A stretch of 64,000 nucleotides of DNA from Chaetoceros tenuissimus (Eukaryota > Bacillariophyta > Thalassiosirophyceae > Chaetocerotales > Chaetocerotaceae), in the NCBI GenBank assembly GCA_021927905.1, contig BLLK01000047.1, forward strand, positions 1,054,001 to 1,118,000. The letters are read 5' to 3'. Within the stretch, counting starts at the first letter, position 1; every line of letters starts with the position of its first letter. Below the pieces are notes generated by a model that did not search any database, had not been told where the DNA came from, and saw only the letters and a list, made by a program, of their open reading frames with translations. A program made the position numbers and the translations under genes. Shown here piece by piece: positions 54,477 through 64,000 of this stretch.

Positions 54477-56256
54477 TTATAAATCAACATACGCTTGTCT
54501 GGGTTCTTTGAGATCAGGGTTGTAAAAGCGACACCACCACCGATATCTTCCACAAATGCTGTTGCATCGTTTTTCTCCAGTAATTCTTTGCCACCTGCAT
54601 CTTCTCTGTGGATCCTGTTCGAACCAATTGCAATTCACAACTTGTCCCCTTTTCTTTCCATTTCTTAGTTTCGACTTGGCTTTGTCCATAGGGCAAGATC
54701 CCTCTTGTCGCAAATTATTTCGTAGCTTATTGCGTAGTTTCCTATATTTATCAGGACTGATTTCCAGCAAGTTTGTAGTTTCACCAATGTCAGTCTTTAG
54801 ATTGTACAATTCTTCTTTTTCGTGAGGAGCCAAGTACCGAATATATTTCAAATCTCCAAAGTGGATAGATTCTGCTCTTACAATTTCATGTTTGTCAGGG
54901 GTAGGGTATATTTTCTGCCGACTCCAAGTATGAAGATATTTACGTAGGCCTGCTGTATTGCTTGCAGATTTAGCATATTCTGCAAAACTTTTTGAATCCT
55001 GAGCTGAATACTGATCAATTCTTGAACCTGTAAATTCAGCAATGGTTGCATATACATCAACCAATGATATGTAATGTTCATCACGAACTTCGCCAGCAGG
55101 TACAACATCATCATATCTCACCACGAATGGCACACGATGGCCACCTTCATAGATACTACTCTTCTTATCCCTTAAAACACGATTTGGGTATCCCATATCT
55201 AAACCACCATTGTCGCTACAGAAAATCACTATTGTATCTTTCATTAGGTTTGTTTCTTCCAACTTGGTCATTAGGGATCCTATGACCAAATCCATTTCAA
55301 ACAGTAAATCAAGATGGGGATCCTCGTATCTACCAGCAATCTTTGTACCATCAAGATATTCAAATGGTGGAGAATGTGGTACATGGACCTGTCCAAGAGC
55401 AAAATACATGAAAAATGGATCTTCGGAACGATCAGCTACATGACCAACAAGGAATGTGTATGCTTCCTTCACAAGTTTCATATTGTAATCAGAGCTATCC
55501 CATGATGGATCACCTTCTCCAGGTTTGTTAATGATTGAAACTCCATTTTCCTTGGTATAATTTCCAACCTCCCACATGGTAATATCGTCTTCCTTTGTAG
55601 TCAAGTACCCATTGCGAAAGAAGGAATAAGGAGCAGATTGTATACCTCCCATTGTATAAAAAGACTCATCAAATCCAATTTCATTCGGTCCTTGTCCCAT
55701 AGGTTGGCTCCAATCGTTATCGCAACAAGATAGAGAATATGTCTGATTACTATATGTCCCTGGAACTTTGCCTCCGATATGCCACTAAGATTAAGTACAT
55801 TTAGTACACAAAAAGCATGGTAGCAATAGATACATAATCAATCAGATCAAAATAGCTTACCTTTCCAAACATGCTTGTGTGCCATGATTCATCATTCATT
55901 TTCAACATTTCAGCAATACTCTGTTGCATATCCAAAAATTGATTGTGTCCTTCTTTAAAGTCCCAAGTACCAAATTGACCCTCACCTCTATGTGGATAGT
56001 TACCCGACAAGAGCGAATAACGACTTGGTGCACATAGTGGTGTACTATGCGCATTCATAAAGGTAACTCCCTTTTCTTGAAGAGCACGTAGATTTGGCAT
56101 ATCAACAATTTCATTATTCCAATAGCCCGGCACATCTCCCGTTCCAACGTCATCTGCAAGTATTATGAGTACATTTGGCTTCTTCTTTTGTGCCAGAGTA
56201 TGTGTAGCTCCAAATAATAGGCATAGCAGTGATACCGTAGATAATATCTTCATCAT
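54477..56256 (-). CDS. secreted arylsulfatase-type sulfatase 2, 567 aa
   Basis: Exons 56256-55861 and 55784-54477 (76-nt intron) join to 568 codons. The intron falls exactly inside the conserved G-K/W-H-I-G-G motif. Start chosen at MMKILSTVSLLCLLFGATHT, a signal peptide; an earlier in-frame ATG exists at 56310. Core motifs: PNVLIILADDVGTGD (two metal-binding Asp), CAPSRYSLLSG (formylglycine cysteine), FFMYFALGQVHVPHSP and FCSDNGGLDMG. The last 75 residues form a basic cysteine/tryptophan-rich module (CNWFEQDPQRRCRWQRI, CGRYRWWC). No frame break is seen, unlike the sulfatase at 30-32.5 kb, to which it is only distantly related. Expected role: desulfation of extracellular polysaccharides. It ends 10 bp from the stop of the peptidase gene. 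Confidence 0.85.
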
Positions 56257-56600
56257 AGATTTTGCTTGTAGCTGTAGCAATTTTTTTATGGAACAAACAA
56301 ATGAATGCATAAGAAGGAAACATCAGATTTTCTCGTTATTGCGGAAGAAAGAAAGGAAATTCAAACATGCAAAAGTGGGACTGAATTACTTTTTGCCCAT
56401 AGCCACAAGAAAAAACAGTGACTAATATGGCTATAAAATGATGACGTCACGAAGATATGGCCGAACATCAAACTGAGCCATCAAAACCATCATAAATACA
56501 TGCAAATACAGAAGAGTAGTAACATTCCTTTTCTATTTTTGAATAAACCCATAGGTAAAGAAGATACAACAGCATTTCATCTTTCATATAACTCTGAAAA
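56257..56600. promoter_or_regulatory. bidirectional promoter sulfatase 2 / SHMT with CRE
   Basis: A 344-bp divergent interval. TATAAAA lies at 56432-56438 and a perfect palindromic cAMP-response-type element TGACGTCA at 56442-56449, only 3 bp apart. In diatoms TGACGT elements are known to respond to CO2 and cAMP through bZIP factors. That these sites act on either gene here is inference. Confidence 0.5.
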
Positions 56601-58203
56601 ATGCTAGCCAATAGTTTCCGCAGATCAGTACGTACACTCAGCCAGCAGTCGAAATCTTTGCATCGCACACTTGCATCAGCAGCAGGATCTTCACTCAATG
56701 CACCCCTCACAGAGTCAGACCCAGAACTATGTCAACTGATTGAACAAGAAAAGAAAAGACAGCAGTCATCTCTTGTCCTTATTGCAAGTGAAAATTTCAC
56801 CAGTAGAGCTGTACTTGATGCCTTGGGAAGTGTTCTTTCCAATAAATATTCCGAAGGATATCCAGGTGCCAGATACTATGGAGGAAATGAGAACATTGAT
56901 CAGGTCGAACTTCTTTGTCAAAAGAGAGCCTTGGAGGCATTTCACTTGAATAGTGAAGAATGGGGAGTCAATGTACAGTCCTTGTCTGGATCCCCTGCTA
57001 ACTTTCAGGTACGTTGACTACTGACTTTTTAATTAGATTATTTGTATAGACTTGACTCATGTATTCTTATTACATTCTTTTGATTAGGTTTACACTGCTC
57101 TTCTTGAACCTCATGATCGTATTCTATCACTTGATTTGCCACACGGAGGTCATCTATCACATGGATATCAAACACCTACCAAAAAGATTTCAGCAGTTTC
57201 CAAATACTTTGAATCCATGCCATACAGACTTGACGAAGAAACAGGTATGATTGACTATGATGAAATGGAACGCAGTGCGGAGCTCTTTCGTCCAAAATTG
57301 ATTGTAGCGGGTGCATCAGCTTATGCTCGTCTTATTGATTATGAACGTATTCGTCAGATTGCGGATAAAGTTGGAGCATATGTTTTGGCGGATATGGCAC
57401 ATATTTCAGGATTGGTTGCTGCAGAAGTGATTCCTTCTTGTTTTCCTTGGGCTGATGTTGTCACTACCACCACACACAAGAGTTTGAGAGGACCACGTGG
57501 TGCCATGATTTTCTATCGTAAGGGACAAAGAGGAGAGACGAAGAAGGGGACTCCAATCATGTACGATATTGAAGACAAAATTAACTTTGCGGTTTTCCCT
57601 GGACTTCAGGGTGGTCCGCATAATCATACCATTGGTGCATTGTCTACTTGTCTCAAGCAAGTGAATACACCTACTTTCAAAGAGTATCAAATGCAAGTTT
57701 TGAAGAATTCCAATGCTTTGGCAAACAGATTGATGGCATTGGGATACAAGTTGGTCAGTGGAGGAACAGATAATCATTTGGTTCTAGTGGATCTCAAATC
57801 TTCGAAAATGATTGATGGGGCAAGAGTAGAGCGTGTGCTTGAGCTAGCATGTATTGCAAGTAACAAAAATACCATTCCGGGAGATAAGTCTGCATTGATG
57901 CCGGGTGGAATTCGAATGGGTACTCCAGCTCTTACATCACGTGGATTTGTAGAAGCTGACTTTGAAAAGGTTGCTGACTTCTTTGACAGAGCTGTCAACA
58001 TTGCTGTTAAATTGAAGAATACCGAAGAAGGGAAGAAATTGAAGGGTTTCAAAGAAATGTGCGCAGTTGGTCCGTCAGTAGATCCAGAACTTCAGGCTTT
58101 GAGAAATGATGTTATGGACTTTGCATGTTCCTTCCCTACTGTTGGGTTCGATGAAGATGAGATGGAATTTCAAGGTAGCTACAATGTAGATTTTGTAGCA
58201 TAA
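56601..58203 (+). CDS. SHMT: serine hydroxymethyltransferase, mitochondrial, 507 aa
   Basis: Exons 56601-57008 and 57088-58203 (79-nt intron) join to 508 codons. The first 30 residues ([20 protein letters not shown]) are basic and acid-free, a mitochondrial presequence. Family motifs: [58 protein letters not shown], the PLP lysine in [24 protein letters not shown], and the tail [12 protein letters not shown]. The enzyme interconverts serine and glycine with tetrahydrofolate. The mitochondrial form works with glycine decarboxylase in photorespiration, which fits with CO2-type promoter elements upstream. Full family length; no oddities. Confidence 0.95.
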
Positions 58204-58273
58204 AATGTGAACGGATAATATGTTTGGAATAGGTAATTTTATAATTAAGAAGATAATATGATAACACCTCAAA

Positions 58274-59776
58274 TCATGGTATGTAGGCTTGAAAAAAGAT
58301 AATGCAACTTTCAGGAATATCTAATGTTGACAGAAGATCGGTATTCGTCCTTTCAGTGGCAAATCTTAATACTCCATCAGAGCGTTCTTCATCGCTGAGC
58401 CCTTCTTCTATTTTCGTTTGTATTGTCAACCCCAATCTGAGCAAAAGTTCCTCGTTGCCAACTTCAATGGGACAATAATATCGTGAGTGAAAAAAGATAT
58501 CATCTCTGTCCACGAAAACAGCCAAATGCTTAAGATTCGGACATGAAACATGCGTAAAGTTTAATTTCATATCAGTATGAATCGAGGTAGCATCAATCAT
58601 TTCCAATGAGTTTGATTCAATCCTAAGACGTGTTGGGAAAGAATCAGTGGAACCATCACCTCCCAAAGTTAATGTTTTCAACTCCGGTAACATTTTAATG
58701 AAATTATGGACGAAGAAACTTTGTTGCCTATGATTTTCTTCTGGCTCTGATTCAAATTCTTGTAGAGTGAAGTCTTGTAATGTGAATGTCAATGTTTCTA
58801 ATGAAGTCGATGCAAAAGAATCAAGAAAAGATTCTCCAAATTTTAACGCACATACGTCCAATTTTTTCAACTTAGGACAAATAATTTGATTGATCTCACA
58901 CTCTGGGGATGAAACTATCATATCTATGATTGAATCAGATTTGATGTCGAATTTTCCTTTCGCATTATCATGTACAGAGACTTCTAAGGACTTCATTTTT
59001 GACAAGGTTTCGATAGCTTTTGTAACATCTATAAGTAACCTTTCAGTTGCCATGTATCTCACATGGAAGAATAGATGTTGGAGATCTTTACACGAGGTTA
59101 TAATATCCATCACACACCCAGCAGAATGTTCATTGTCGCAAAAATCTAGAACAAAACGTAAATCCTGGATGGGTAAATCATTCCCTACATTTCGAATACC
59201 CCGAAGCACAAGTTCTTCAATCTTCATGTTGAAGAAAAAGGGTGATGCATCCGTATCTACATGTTTAGCCTCATTGAAAATTTCGGTTTCTTTATGAAAA
59301 ATGTGTTTAGGAATACCAGCTTCAGATGCTTTTGAAATCGTATCAGCATCTTGTCTTTGTCGAAATGAACTAAAACTTCGAACATCTAAAACCTGCAACT
59401 GGGAAAGGTCACACTTTTCAAGCATGTAAAGAAACAAGCTTACTCTCATATTCATTTCAGTATCTCTTACCGCAAGAGAAGACAACTTCATCTTTGCACG
59501 GCATATACATGCAATCATATTGTAATTATCTTGCCATTGGTCCATCACATCGATAGGGACCGTTTGACAGAATACGTCGCAGTATCTACGCAGCCTTTTG
59601 CTGACCAAACTAAATGATTTGTAGAGAAAAGCAACTCCTTCCATATTGCATGATTCATCTTGTTTAGATGCAATGAAGTATGTCAAGATTTTTGTAAAGA
59701 TATCATCTGGCAAGCTCTCGAGCTTGGATAATTCTTGCTGTCTTTGTACTGAGTCGCTCGTCGGTTTCATTTGCAT
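58274..59776 (-). CDS. F-box/leucine-rich-repeat-like protein, 500 aa
   Basis: Single exon from ATG 59776. An F-box-like motif is at residues about 15-60 (LESLPDDIFTKILTYFIASK, then FSLVSKRLRRYCDVFC). The rest has irregular leucine-rich repeats: LSQLQVLDVRSF, IEELVLRGIRN, MKSLEVSVHDN, LKKLDVCALKF, LETLTFTLQDF, LKTLTLGGDGS, LKHLAVFVDRD. This suggests a substrate receptor of an SCF ubiquitin ligase; the target is unknown. It converges on SHMT, with 70 bp between stop codons. Confidence 0.65.
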   Translation of the reverse strand: MQMKPTSDSVQRQQELSKLESLPDDIFTKILTYFIASKQDESCNMEGVAFLYKSFSLVSKRLRRYCDVFCQTVPIDVMDQWQDNYNMIACICRAKMKLSSLAVRDTEMNMRVSLFLYMLEKCDLSQLQVLDVRSFSSFRQRQDADTISKASEAGIPKHIFHKETEIFNEAKHVDTDASPFFFNMKIEELVLRGIRNVGNDLPIQDLRFVLDFCDNEHSAGCVMDIITSCKDLQHLFFHVRYMATERLLIDVTKAIETLSKMKSLEVSVHDNAKGKFDIKSDSIIDMIVSSPECEINQIICPKLKKLDVCALKFGESFLDSFASTSLETLTFTLQDFTLQEFESEPEENHRQQSFFVHNFIKMLPELKTLTLGGDGSTDSFPTRLRIESNSLEMIDATSIHTDMKLNFTHVSCPNLKHLAVFVDRDDIFFHSRYYCPIEVGNEELLLRLGLTIQTKIEEGLSDEERSDGVLRFATERTNTDLLSTLDIPESCIIFFQAYIP

Positions 59777-60405
59777 GTCTTTTCTTGTCAGACTTGACTT
59801 TAGCTTTATAGTAAAAGTGTTGTAGTGTGTGTTCGGATTAGCAATCTAACTACTATTGATAAATAATAAAAGATCTTCTTTGGAAATATTCTAGCTACCA
59901 AGATACACTTCTTGCTTCTTGTACGATAGTTAGTAGAAGATGGATAAAGAAAAGCCATCATCGACATGTCAACAATTCAAAAGTGACACTACTAAATTAT
60001 GTAAAACACGACTGATTGAATCCATCCAAGCTTCTAATCTTAGGTTTAGAAAAGCTACCCTATGTTATAATAACAAAACAGAGAGTAAATACATCTAATG
60101 AGTAGGAGGTACAAGTTCTATCCCTGAAAAGGAAGGACTCTTGCAACCTCCTAGGAAAGCGACGGTCTAACCATGATTTGGGTGAGATAAAATTTTCATT
60201 TCAAGTTTTTTTTCAAAGAAAATGATTGTTCCTGCGTAAAGTAAAAGAGTGGGAAAAAATATAAATAAGTAATTTCATATTTTCTATAAATTATAATGCT
60301 GTTTCTGAACCTCGAAAGTCGCTCCACACGTCGACTCTCTTTATGATTCAAAATAGTAAATTCAACAACAAAGCTTATGCGATGTCGCGATATTTTTTTC
60401 CCCTT
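59777..60405. other. spacer without recognised gene
   Basis: AT-rich 629-bp stretch between the F-box-like gene and the next minus-strand gene. It must contain the promoter of the former and the 3' flank of the latter. No gene, RNA or repeat is recognised. Confidence 0.4.
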
Positions 60406-61719
60406 TTATAATGTAGTCCTTCGAGATTTCTCAATGACTTTCTTCATCTTCTTCTCAAGCATGAGCCTATGCAAAACATTTGAGAGATCTTGTTCTAGAT
60501 CCAATTGCTTTTGTGGTGACATTAATTGAGCATTCTTTTTCTCAATCTTTTGTCTTAGTTTTCTACCTTTTTCATTCTTCTTTGCAGCGTATGTGTCATG
60601 GATTCTTCGTCCCCTTTCTTCAATTGGAGGAAGTTTGGTAGTCTTTGGAAGAGATGCATTCAGAATTTGTTGGAATCTCACTTCTCTATTTGCAGCTTCA
60701 TTCTTCTCAATCTCTTCAGCACGCAGTTTTGTATTTCTTTGATTCCTTTCCTCAATTTCCATTCGGAGTTTTCTACCAGCGTCATTCTTCTTTGTACTGT
60801 AGGAATCATGGATTCTTCTTCCTCTCTCTTCAAGTGGTGGGAGCTCTACCTTCTTCTTGGAAGCCTTTAGTCTCTCTTGAAACTTGAATTCTCTAACGTG
60901 AACTCTACTGCGATGAATCATATCAAGAGTTCTTCTCATCTCCATCTTTTTTGTTCCATAACTATGTAGACGTTGAAGACGTTCATTCTTGCTAGGAGAT
61001 TTCTTTGGCAAGATTGGCGCAACTGGTTCCTTATCGACAGCAGCTGTGTATTTCGCCATGATATTCTCTTCCAGATGATCAAGTGTCTTATCAATCGAAG
61101 GAATACGCGCTCTTCTCCTTTCAGGCTGCACCGAACCATACGACAAGTCACTATCAACGATCGAAATACTGGGGTTAGTAGATAGATCATCGTCATCTTC
61201 TTCCTCTACCTCTTCATCTAGTTTGAGGGATCGACTAGAGTTTGTAGATTCTCCCATGGATTCTGTAGATAGTTCCTCATCTCCTTTCTCCACCTCTTCA
61301 TCTATTTTGAGGGATTGAAATGAGATTGTATCAATTTTATGAACATCGAGGGATTGAAACGAGTGAGTAGGTTCCATAGTGATGGAGGCTGTGTTGCCCA
61401 TACTCAACTCATCATCTCTTTGAACTTGATTTTTTTGGACAGCTTCCACAGGCTTGAATAAGTTTCTATTGCTTGATTTAGGGGTAACAGGCAGCAGAAT
61501 ATTCTCTCCAATAAAACTAAGAGAAGGTTTCTCAGAAGTTTTGAGATCAGTTTCATCAAAAGTCTGTGTATAGTCAAAAGTCAAGGAGGCAACGAGAGTT
61601 AAATCTCCCTGTTCATTCACATGGTGCATGGACTCATCATCTTTGGTTGCATTGAAATGGAATACTTCGACATCGTCAGTGTTTCCAGTATATATGTTGT
61701 CATAGTGTAGGCTTTGCAT
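60406..61719 (-). CDS. charged repeat/coiled-coil protein, 437 aa
   Basis: Start placed at MQSLHYDNIYTGNTDD (61719); the frame is open to an ATG at 61803, which would add a hydrophobic 28-residue leader. No family is recognised. The N-terminal half is acidic and Ser-rich, with a repeated phrase around residues 120-190 (SFQSL..., SMGESTNSSRSLKLDEEVEE). The C-terminal half has three copies of a basic helical repeat. Two carry LPPLEERGRRIHDSYSTKKN / LPPIEERGRRIHDTYAAKKN, and the first is a weaker version (ERLQRLHSYGTKKMEMRRT). Each is followed by a long charged helix likely to form a coiled coil. A cytoskeletal or scaffold role is possible but not shown. Confidence 0.6.
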   Translation of the reverse strand: MQSLHYDNIYTGNTDDVEVFHFNATKDDESMHHVNEQGDLTLVASLTFDYTQTFDETDLKTSEKPSLSFIGENILLPVTPKSSNRNLFKPVEAVQKNQVQRDDELSMGNTASITMEPTHSFQSLDVHKIDTISFQSLKIDEEVEKGDEELSTESMGESTNSSRSLKLDEEVEEEDDDDLSTNPSISIVDSDLSYGSVQPERRRARIPSIDKTLDHLEENIMAKYTAAVDKEPVAPILPKKSPSKNERLQRLHSYGTKKMEMRRTLDMIHRSRVHVREFKFQERLKASKKKVELPPLEERGRRIHDSYSTKKNDAGRKLRMEIEERNQRNTKLRAEEIEKNEAANREVRFQQILNASLPKTTKLPPIEERGRRIHDTYAAKKNEKGRKLRQKIEKKNAQLMSPQKQLDLEQDLSNVLHRLMLEKKMKKVIEKSRRTTL

Positions 61720-62103
61720 GATGATGTTCTTATTGAATAGGATGAAATTTATGATGTAAATCAGAATACCTTTGTTACGACGATGGACAATGAAAAGAAG
61801 CAAATGAAAATGAAGGAAAAATGTGAGTCGAACAATTTATTCTGCGGGATTCACCTGAACACTTATTGTTTCGGCGATATTCGTGGACACTGAAGACATT
61901 CGGCGACGATTTTTCATTGAAATTAATAGCCAAGATCTAAATTTTTAGACTTTAGCTAAGAGGGGTGCATGACAGACGACAGCGGCTACACGACGATCTT
62001 CTCTCTTCACTCTTTTCGTTTACGTACTCCATCGCTTCCCAAACACTACACTGCTAGGTGATAAAGTGAATACAATTCACCGCCATCTTTACTTGATTCT
62101 AAC
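61720..62103. other. divergent spacer repeat protein / ALKBH7-like
   Basis: 384 bp holding both promoters. GACAGACGACAGCGGCTACA near 61970 is GC-richer than its surroundings. No known element is recognised. Confidence 0.4.
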
Positions 62104-63108
62104 ATGCGTTGTCTTCGCTTAATGAATTTTGAGAAAAGGAGAGAGGTCGGCCAACTGAAACTATACTTTTCATCTCGAGCAAAATGTGTCCCTTCAGATC
62201 TCATTGAACCAATCACTGAATTTGCATCACCAGCTTGTTCTCATGTAGATGCATCGTTTGCTCCTAATGAAAATATAAAACTCCCATCTAAACATTTAGA
62301 TCCAAAAGATTTCGCATTCCATCCGTATTCTGCCTTGGTTTATACAGACTTTGTTTCTCCCAAACAAGCATCGGCATTAGAAAATGATATCTTGAAAAGA
62401 ATGAGACGGAAACGATTCGAGAAGGGACACTGGGATGCTGTGATTACAAATTACAAAGAGATTGAATTGCCAATATACAACAGTCCAACTGATGAAATGG
62501 CTTGGAATAACATTCATGAATCTCATCCGGTAGAAATGACACATGAAAAGGCAAACCAAGAACAAGTAAATCCCATGTTTCAACTGTCAAAAGATTCCAT
62601 TAGTGCTATAGAACGAGTAAGAAGGCATATTGTACAATCTCATTTCTTTCCATCCAAAGAACAGCAAGATAATGAAAAAATATTGAAATATCTCAACTGC
62701 CATGCCATCCATTTGAAAAAGGATGGAATGCTGACTGCACATGTAGATTCCATCAAATTCTCTGGAGATATAGTAGCTGGTCTCTCTTTAAAGAGTGCAT
62801 CCATCATGAGATTACGACCAGCTTCTGCATCTGAACTAGCTAGACGAGATGGTGAAGAGGAACATGGTGACACATTGGATCAAACAGAGGCCGGTAGTAA
62901 AGCCATGATTGGTTGTGGACATGTCGATTTATATTTACCACCATATTCACTGTATATTCTTTCTGGTGTAAGTCGCTACTTTTATACTCATGAGATTCTT
63001 CCATCTGGAGCTACATTTCAGCTTCAAGATGAAAGCAATCAAGAGGATTCTTCTATAAAAGTCGAACGAGAAGATAGAATCAGTGTAATTTTTAGAGATG
63101 AAAAGTAA
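62104..63108 (+). CDS. ALKBH7-like 2-oxoglutarate Fe(II) oxygenase, 334 aa
   Basis: Single exon from ATG 62104. An AlkB-superfamily dioxygenase core occupies residues about 190-334. The first ligands are in TAHVDSIKFSGDIVAGLSL (H-x-D). It is followed by SASIMRLRP, VDLYLPPYSLYILSGVSRYF, the second histidine in YTHEIL, and the 2OG-binding arginine in DRISVIFRDE. The combination HVDS with SGVSRYFYTHEIL is characteristic of the ALKBH7 group, mitochondrial proteins that act on protein or RNA rather than on DNA damage and that affect necrosis and fatty-acid metabolism in animals. The first 30 residues (MRCLRLMNFEKRREVGQLKL) could be a targeting sequence. An acidic insert (RRDGEEEHGDTLDQTEAG) is unusual. 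Confidence 0.8.
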   Translation: MRCLRLMNFEKRREVGQLKLYFSSRAKCVPSDLIEPITEFASPACSHVDASFAPNENIKLPSKHLDPKDFAFHPYSALVYTDFVSPKQASALENDILKRMRRKRFEKGHWDAVITNYKEIELPIYNSPTDEMAWNNIHESHPVEMTHEKANQEQVNPMFQLSKDSISAIERVRRHIVQSHFFPSKEQQDNEKILKYLNCHAIHLKKDGMLTAHVDSIKFSGDIVAGLSLKSASIMRLRPASASELARRDGEEEHGDTLDQTEAGSKAMIGCGHVDLYLPPYSLYILSGVSRYFYTHEILPSGATFQLQDESNQEDSSIKVEREDRISVIFRDEK

Positions 63109-63469
63109 AGAAATGATGATATCGGACCATCTACCAACTAAATGTTTTGGTATTTAATTGCTTCATTTTGTAATTGAATATGTATTGAACCATCGTAATC
63201 CTGATCGAATAGTGAAAGAAGTAATACTGCAAACAATTAATTATAAAATTTTGCGTAGTGTATTCTCTCTTATCTAAACTCTATCTGATAGATATAAATT
63301 AGGTTATGCATCGGATCCAATGTCGATCAACGACCACACAAACACAGAAAATTTCCTCATTTTTTGTGCAAGCAAAGGATTGTGATGAATGAGATCAAAA
63401 CAAAAAGGCTTTGACTGAATCATTGACTTTTCTATCAAATAAATTACACTGTAATAGTTATACAACAAT
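63109..63469. other. spacer, right end
   Basis: AT-rich. A 73-codon minus-strand frame at 63304-63525 overlaps the start of the next gene antisense and shows no domain. Nothing else is recognised. Confidence 0.4.
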
Positions 63470-64000
63470 ATGATAAGGACATCTATTGCCTCTTCGACGA
63501 GGTATCTTCGGTCAAAATTCAACAATGGGCTCTCAAGAAATTGTCGTCATCGGCAGGCTTCCATTTCAAGCTTTTTGAACTCGAAAAAGATTCATCGACG
63601 AAAAGCTACAAGTATTGCAAATATACAACCTGCTCTAGGAACCATTGATTTCTTTCAAAGGCAGCAAGTGAAGTACCTTTCTTTAGCTGCAAATGAAAAT
63701 GCAACTTTAGAGAAGAATGAGTCATTAGATGCTGACTGGGGCTCATTATTGAATACAAATCTGAATTCATATTATCGCATCATAGGAAACAAGCTTGGTA
63801 TCAAAGCTATCAGACATGACTATACAATTGAAGAAATGACAGTTCCAACATATCATAACCCAATATGGACAGCTACTTTCCAATGTCCAATTACAAACAA
63901 GCTCATTCCTTCTGGTAAGCTCAAGGAAAAGTTTTATGATGCTATTACCACGGAGCCCACTCGAAATACACCAACTATAGATTTCATCAATGGTAAATAT
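63470..64000 (+). CDS. 5' part of a mitochondrial- or plastid-targeted protein, cut by the window edge
   Basis: From ATG 63470 the frame is open for 177 codons to the last base, so the gene continues outside. The start MIRTSIASSTRYLRSKFNNG is rich in Arg/Ser without acids and resembles a mitochondrial presequence. Next comes a basic stretch (SKKIHRRKATSIANIQP), then a globular part with LNSYYRIIGNKLGIKAIRHD and NPIWTATFQCPITNKLIPSG. The latter loosely recalls a double-stranded-RNA-binding-like fold, but I do not recognise a family. Confidence 0.6.
   Translation, partial: MIRTSIASSTRYLRSKFNNGLSRNCRHRQASISSFLNSKKIHRRKATSIANIQPALGTIDFFQRQQVKYLSLAANENATLEKNESLDADWGSLLNTNLNSYYRIIGNKLGIKAIRHDYTIEEMTVPTYHNPIWTATFQCPITNKLIPSGKLKEKFYDAITTEPTRNTPTIDFINGKY

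Overview
The window looks like nuclear DNA of a diatom, possibly Chaetoceros-like; the genus is a guess. Evidence: a fucoxanthin chlorophyll a/c-binding protein gene with a signal peptide and an AFAP plastid motif, short GT-AG introns (mostly 60-110 nt), secreted cysteine-rich and sulfatase proteins, AT-rich spacers, and closely packed genes on both strands. Gene models below were built by reading splice junctions and checking that the joined exon lengths stay in frame.

Region 1 (about 0.4-15.3 kb) is an accessory block. Its core is an apparently intact five-exon Helitron-type Rep/helicase gene (minus, 3506-9090). With it lie a protein whose C-terminus resembles a DDE-type transposase (704-2920), a divergent pair of unrecognised multi-exon genes whose ATGs are only 15 bp apart (9132-11210 and 11226-13797), and a nucleotidyltransferase-fold protein with an ankyrin-like tail (13821-14855). 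Small repeats, a 16-bp palindrome and a strong hairpin lie at or near its possible edges. I could not fix the element ends. This is my best candidate for an undescribed system.

Region 2 (15.6-29.6 kb) holds a secreted 2-oxoglutarate oxygenase followed by three tandem units of about 4.1-4.4 kb. Each unit carries a secreted LamG/cysteine-rich/EGF-like protein gene (plus) converging on a cytochrome P450 gene (minus). Only the third unit has an intact LamG gene and a full-length P450. The first two LamG copies are frameshifted, and the first two P450 copies share one internal deletion. Each unit also carries a decayed copy of the 3' end of the 2OG-oxygenase gene, which shows how the locus was built.

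Region 3 (30-42 kb) holds a sulfatase with a cysteine-rich tail (one apparent frameshift), an RCC1-repeat protein, a membrane-anchored FAD oxidoreductase of the carotenoid isomerase/retinol saturase type, the FCP gene, an unrecognised three-exon gene and the NOT2 subunit of CCR4-NOT. Region 4 (42-49.6 kb) is a tandem array of four two-exon MYND-finger paralogs that share promoter sequence.

Region 5 (50-64 kb) holds mostly housekeeping genes: propionyl-CoA carboxylase alpha chain, a plastid C-terminal processing peptidase, a second sulfatase divergent from a mitochondrial serine hydroxymethyltransferase (a perfect TGACGTCA lies between them), an F-box/LRR-like protein, a charged repeat protein, an ALKBH7-like protein and a 5'-partial gene running off the right edge. 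I found no tRNA, rRNA or CRISPR array, and no capsid- or envelope-bearing element.
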